The translations under genes and the position numbers were made by a program. Positions 5,224-5,719 of a stretch of 5,719 bases of DNA are shown in pieces. This DNA comes from JAHHLP01 sp041609895 (GTDB lineage Bacteria > Bacteroidota > Rhodothermia > Rhodothermales > JABDKH01). A model generated the notes under the pieces. That model worked only from the letters and a program-made list of their open reading frames with translations, was not told the DNA's origin and ran no database searches. Where the stretch lies: contig JBFIPX010000206.1 in assembly GCA_041609895.1 (NCBI GenBank), positions 1 to 5,719 on the forward strand. Direction: 5' to 3'. Every line of letters begins with the position of its first letter. The stretch's first letter is position 1.

Positions 5224-5719
5224 TGTGTCGCGGGGTCGGGCCAGCGTGCCCGCCTCAACCAGGCGAAAGCGAACAGGCAGGTGCATGCGCACAGGTACCT
5301 TCTTTCCGTTTTGCGAGCCCGCGACGAACTTGGTAGCGCGGAGCGCCCGCACGGCTGCCGAGTCGCATAGCGGATGAAGCGATTTCCGTACGCTGATGTC
5401 CGTCGGGCGCCCTTCGGTGTCAACAACAAAGCGTAGTAGAAGCCGCCCCTCAATTCCCTTCAGGACGGCCTCTTCTGGATACTCGATGTTGATGTAGTAC
5501 GCACCCAGTCCTCCGCGTATTTCAGGAGGTGAATCCACAAATTCGTATACAGCTTCGCGCGCGCGCATCTTTTGAACATTAGTTGTCGCGGCGACTTCCT
5601 TCCGCGGCGTTCCCTTACCCTCCGATCCGTACTCAGTCGGCAGAACGCGAGCATCCGGGACTCCAAATGACTCGACGGATCCATCGTCGTGGCGCGTTGC
5701 CGCGCTGGTCGATGATTGG
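5200..5719 (-). CDS. TonB C-terminal-domain protein (energy transducer TonB-like; 5' end outside window)
   Basis: The frame is open from the right edge to a TGA at 5200-5202, giving 172 visible residues. The internal ATG at 5566-5568 is not a likely start, because in-frame codons continue without a stop to the edge. The first ~55 residues are a polar linker rich in S, T, G, E and P, as expected for the periplasmic spacer of TonB-type proteins. Then comes a clear TonB C-terminal domain: VDSPPEIRGGL, YPEEAVLKGIEGRLLLRFVVD, a helix around DSAAVRALRATKF, and VPVRMHLPVRFRL. Such domains contact outer-membrane TonB-dependent receptors and transmit proton-motive-force energy from ExbB/ExbD. The membrane anchor is not visible, so a stand-alone TonB and a fusion cannot be told apart. 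About 19 residues follow the domain and are partly encoded in the overlap and hairpin shared with the lipoprotein gene. Confidence 0.88.
   Translation of the reverse strand, partial: QSSTSAATRHDDGSVESFGVPDARVLPTEYGSEGKGTPRKEVAATTNVQKMRAREAVYEFVDSPPEIRGGLGAYYINIEYPEEAVLKGIEGRLLLRFVVDTEGRPTDISVRKSLHPLCDSAAVRALRATKFVAGSQNGKKVPVRMHLPVRFRLVEAGTLARPRDTLGVRLTE
5211..5241. terminator. Hairpin at the convergent lipoprotein/tonB-domain gene ends
   Basis: Bases 5211-5220 pair with 5232-5241 in a 10-bp, mostly G-C stem containing one G-T wobble on the plus strand, around an 11-nt loop. The lipoprotein stop codon TAG (5221-5223) lies in the loop, and the right arm lies within the TonB-domain coding sequence. 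There is no T-tract on either side, so a classical intrinsic terminator is not shown. The position at the junction of two converging genes suggests a transcription barrier or message 3'-end stabiliser. On the minus-strand transcript the wobble becomes an A-C mismatch, so the stem is weaker there. Confidence 0.45.

Noticed and set aside
5566..5568. ATG as the start of the TonB-domain gene
   Set aside because: Codons upstream remain open to the window edge and encode a linker typical of TonB proteins. This methionine is therefore internal.
5460..5684. 74-codon minus-strand frame near the right edge
   Set aside because: It overlaps the TonB-domain gene in another frame on the same strand and carries no recognisable motif.
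1..5719. Mobile elements, CRISPR arrays, tRNA or other RNA genes
   Set aside because: I saw no transposase or integrase motifs, no regularly spaced direct repeats and no tRNA-like cloverleaf sequence. The gaps between genes are all under 200 bp and are accounted for above.

Overview
The window is a stretch of ordinary chromosome carrying seven protein genes, two of them cut by the window edges. I found no RNA genes, insertion sequences, CRISPR arrays or phage genes. The organism is most likely a moderately GC-rich member of the Bacteroidota, perhaps of the Rhodothermia/Balneolia side. That placement is an inference from three things: the style of the TonB C-terminal domain and of the short homogentisate dioxygenase, the scarcity of clear Shine-Dalgarno sites, and a perfect match to the Bacteroidota promoter element TAnnTTTG upstream of msrB.

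Layout, left to right. Positions 1-240 (minus) hold the N-terminus of an acetyl-CoA/acetoacetyl-CoA synthetase-type acyl-CoA ligase. It is divergent from a complete msrB (391-831, plus), a methionine sulfoxide reductase that lacks the usual resolving cysteine. Next comes a two-gene tyrosine-catabolism unit on the minus strand. 4-Hydroxyphenylpyruvate dioxygenase (hpd, 2147-3283) is followed after 21 nt by a homogentisate 1,2-dioxygenase (hmgA, 935-2125). A 194-bp divergent intergenic region separates hpd from a NUDIX hydrolase of the ADP-ribose pyrophosphatase type (3478-4035, plus). An unrecognised predicted lipoprotein (4108-5223, plus) follows it. The lipoprotein gene overlaps tail-to-tail by 24 bp with a TonB C-terminal-domain protein (5200 to the right edge, minus), and a strong hairpin lies across this junction.

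How the genes work together. Hpd converts 4-hydroxyphenylpyruvate to homogentisate, and HmgA opens that ring to maleylacetoacetate. The isomerase and fumarylacetoacetase needed to finish the route are not in the window. The pathway ends in fumarate and acetoacetate, so the edge ligase could activate the acetoacetate, but only its N-terminus is visible and its substrate cannot be read. MsrB (repair of oxidised methionine), the NUDIX hydrolase (nucleotide housekeeping), the lipoprotein and the TonB-like protein (envelope) look functionally independent.

No previously undescribed multi-gene system is evident. The points most worth a second look are the single-cysteine MsrB, the overlapping convergent gene ends with their hairpin, the orphan lipoprotein, and the short, divergent homogentisate dioxygenase.
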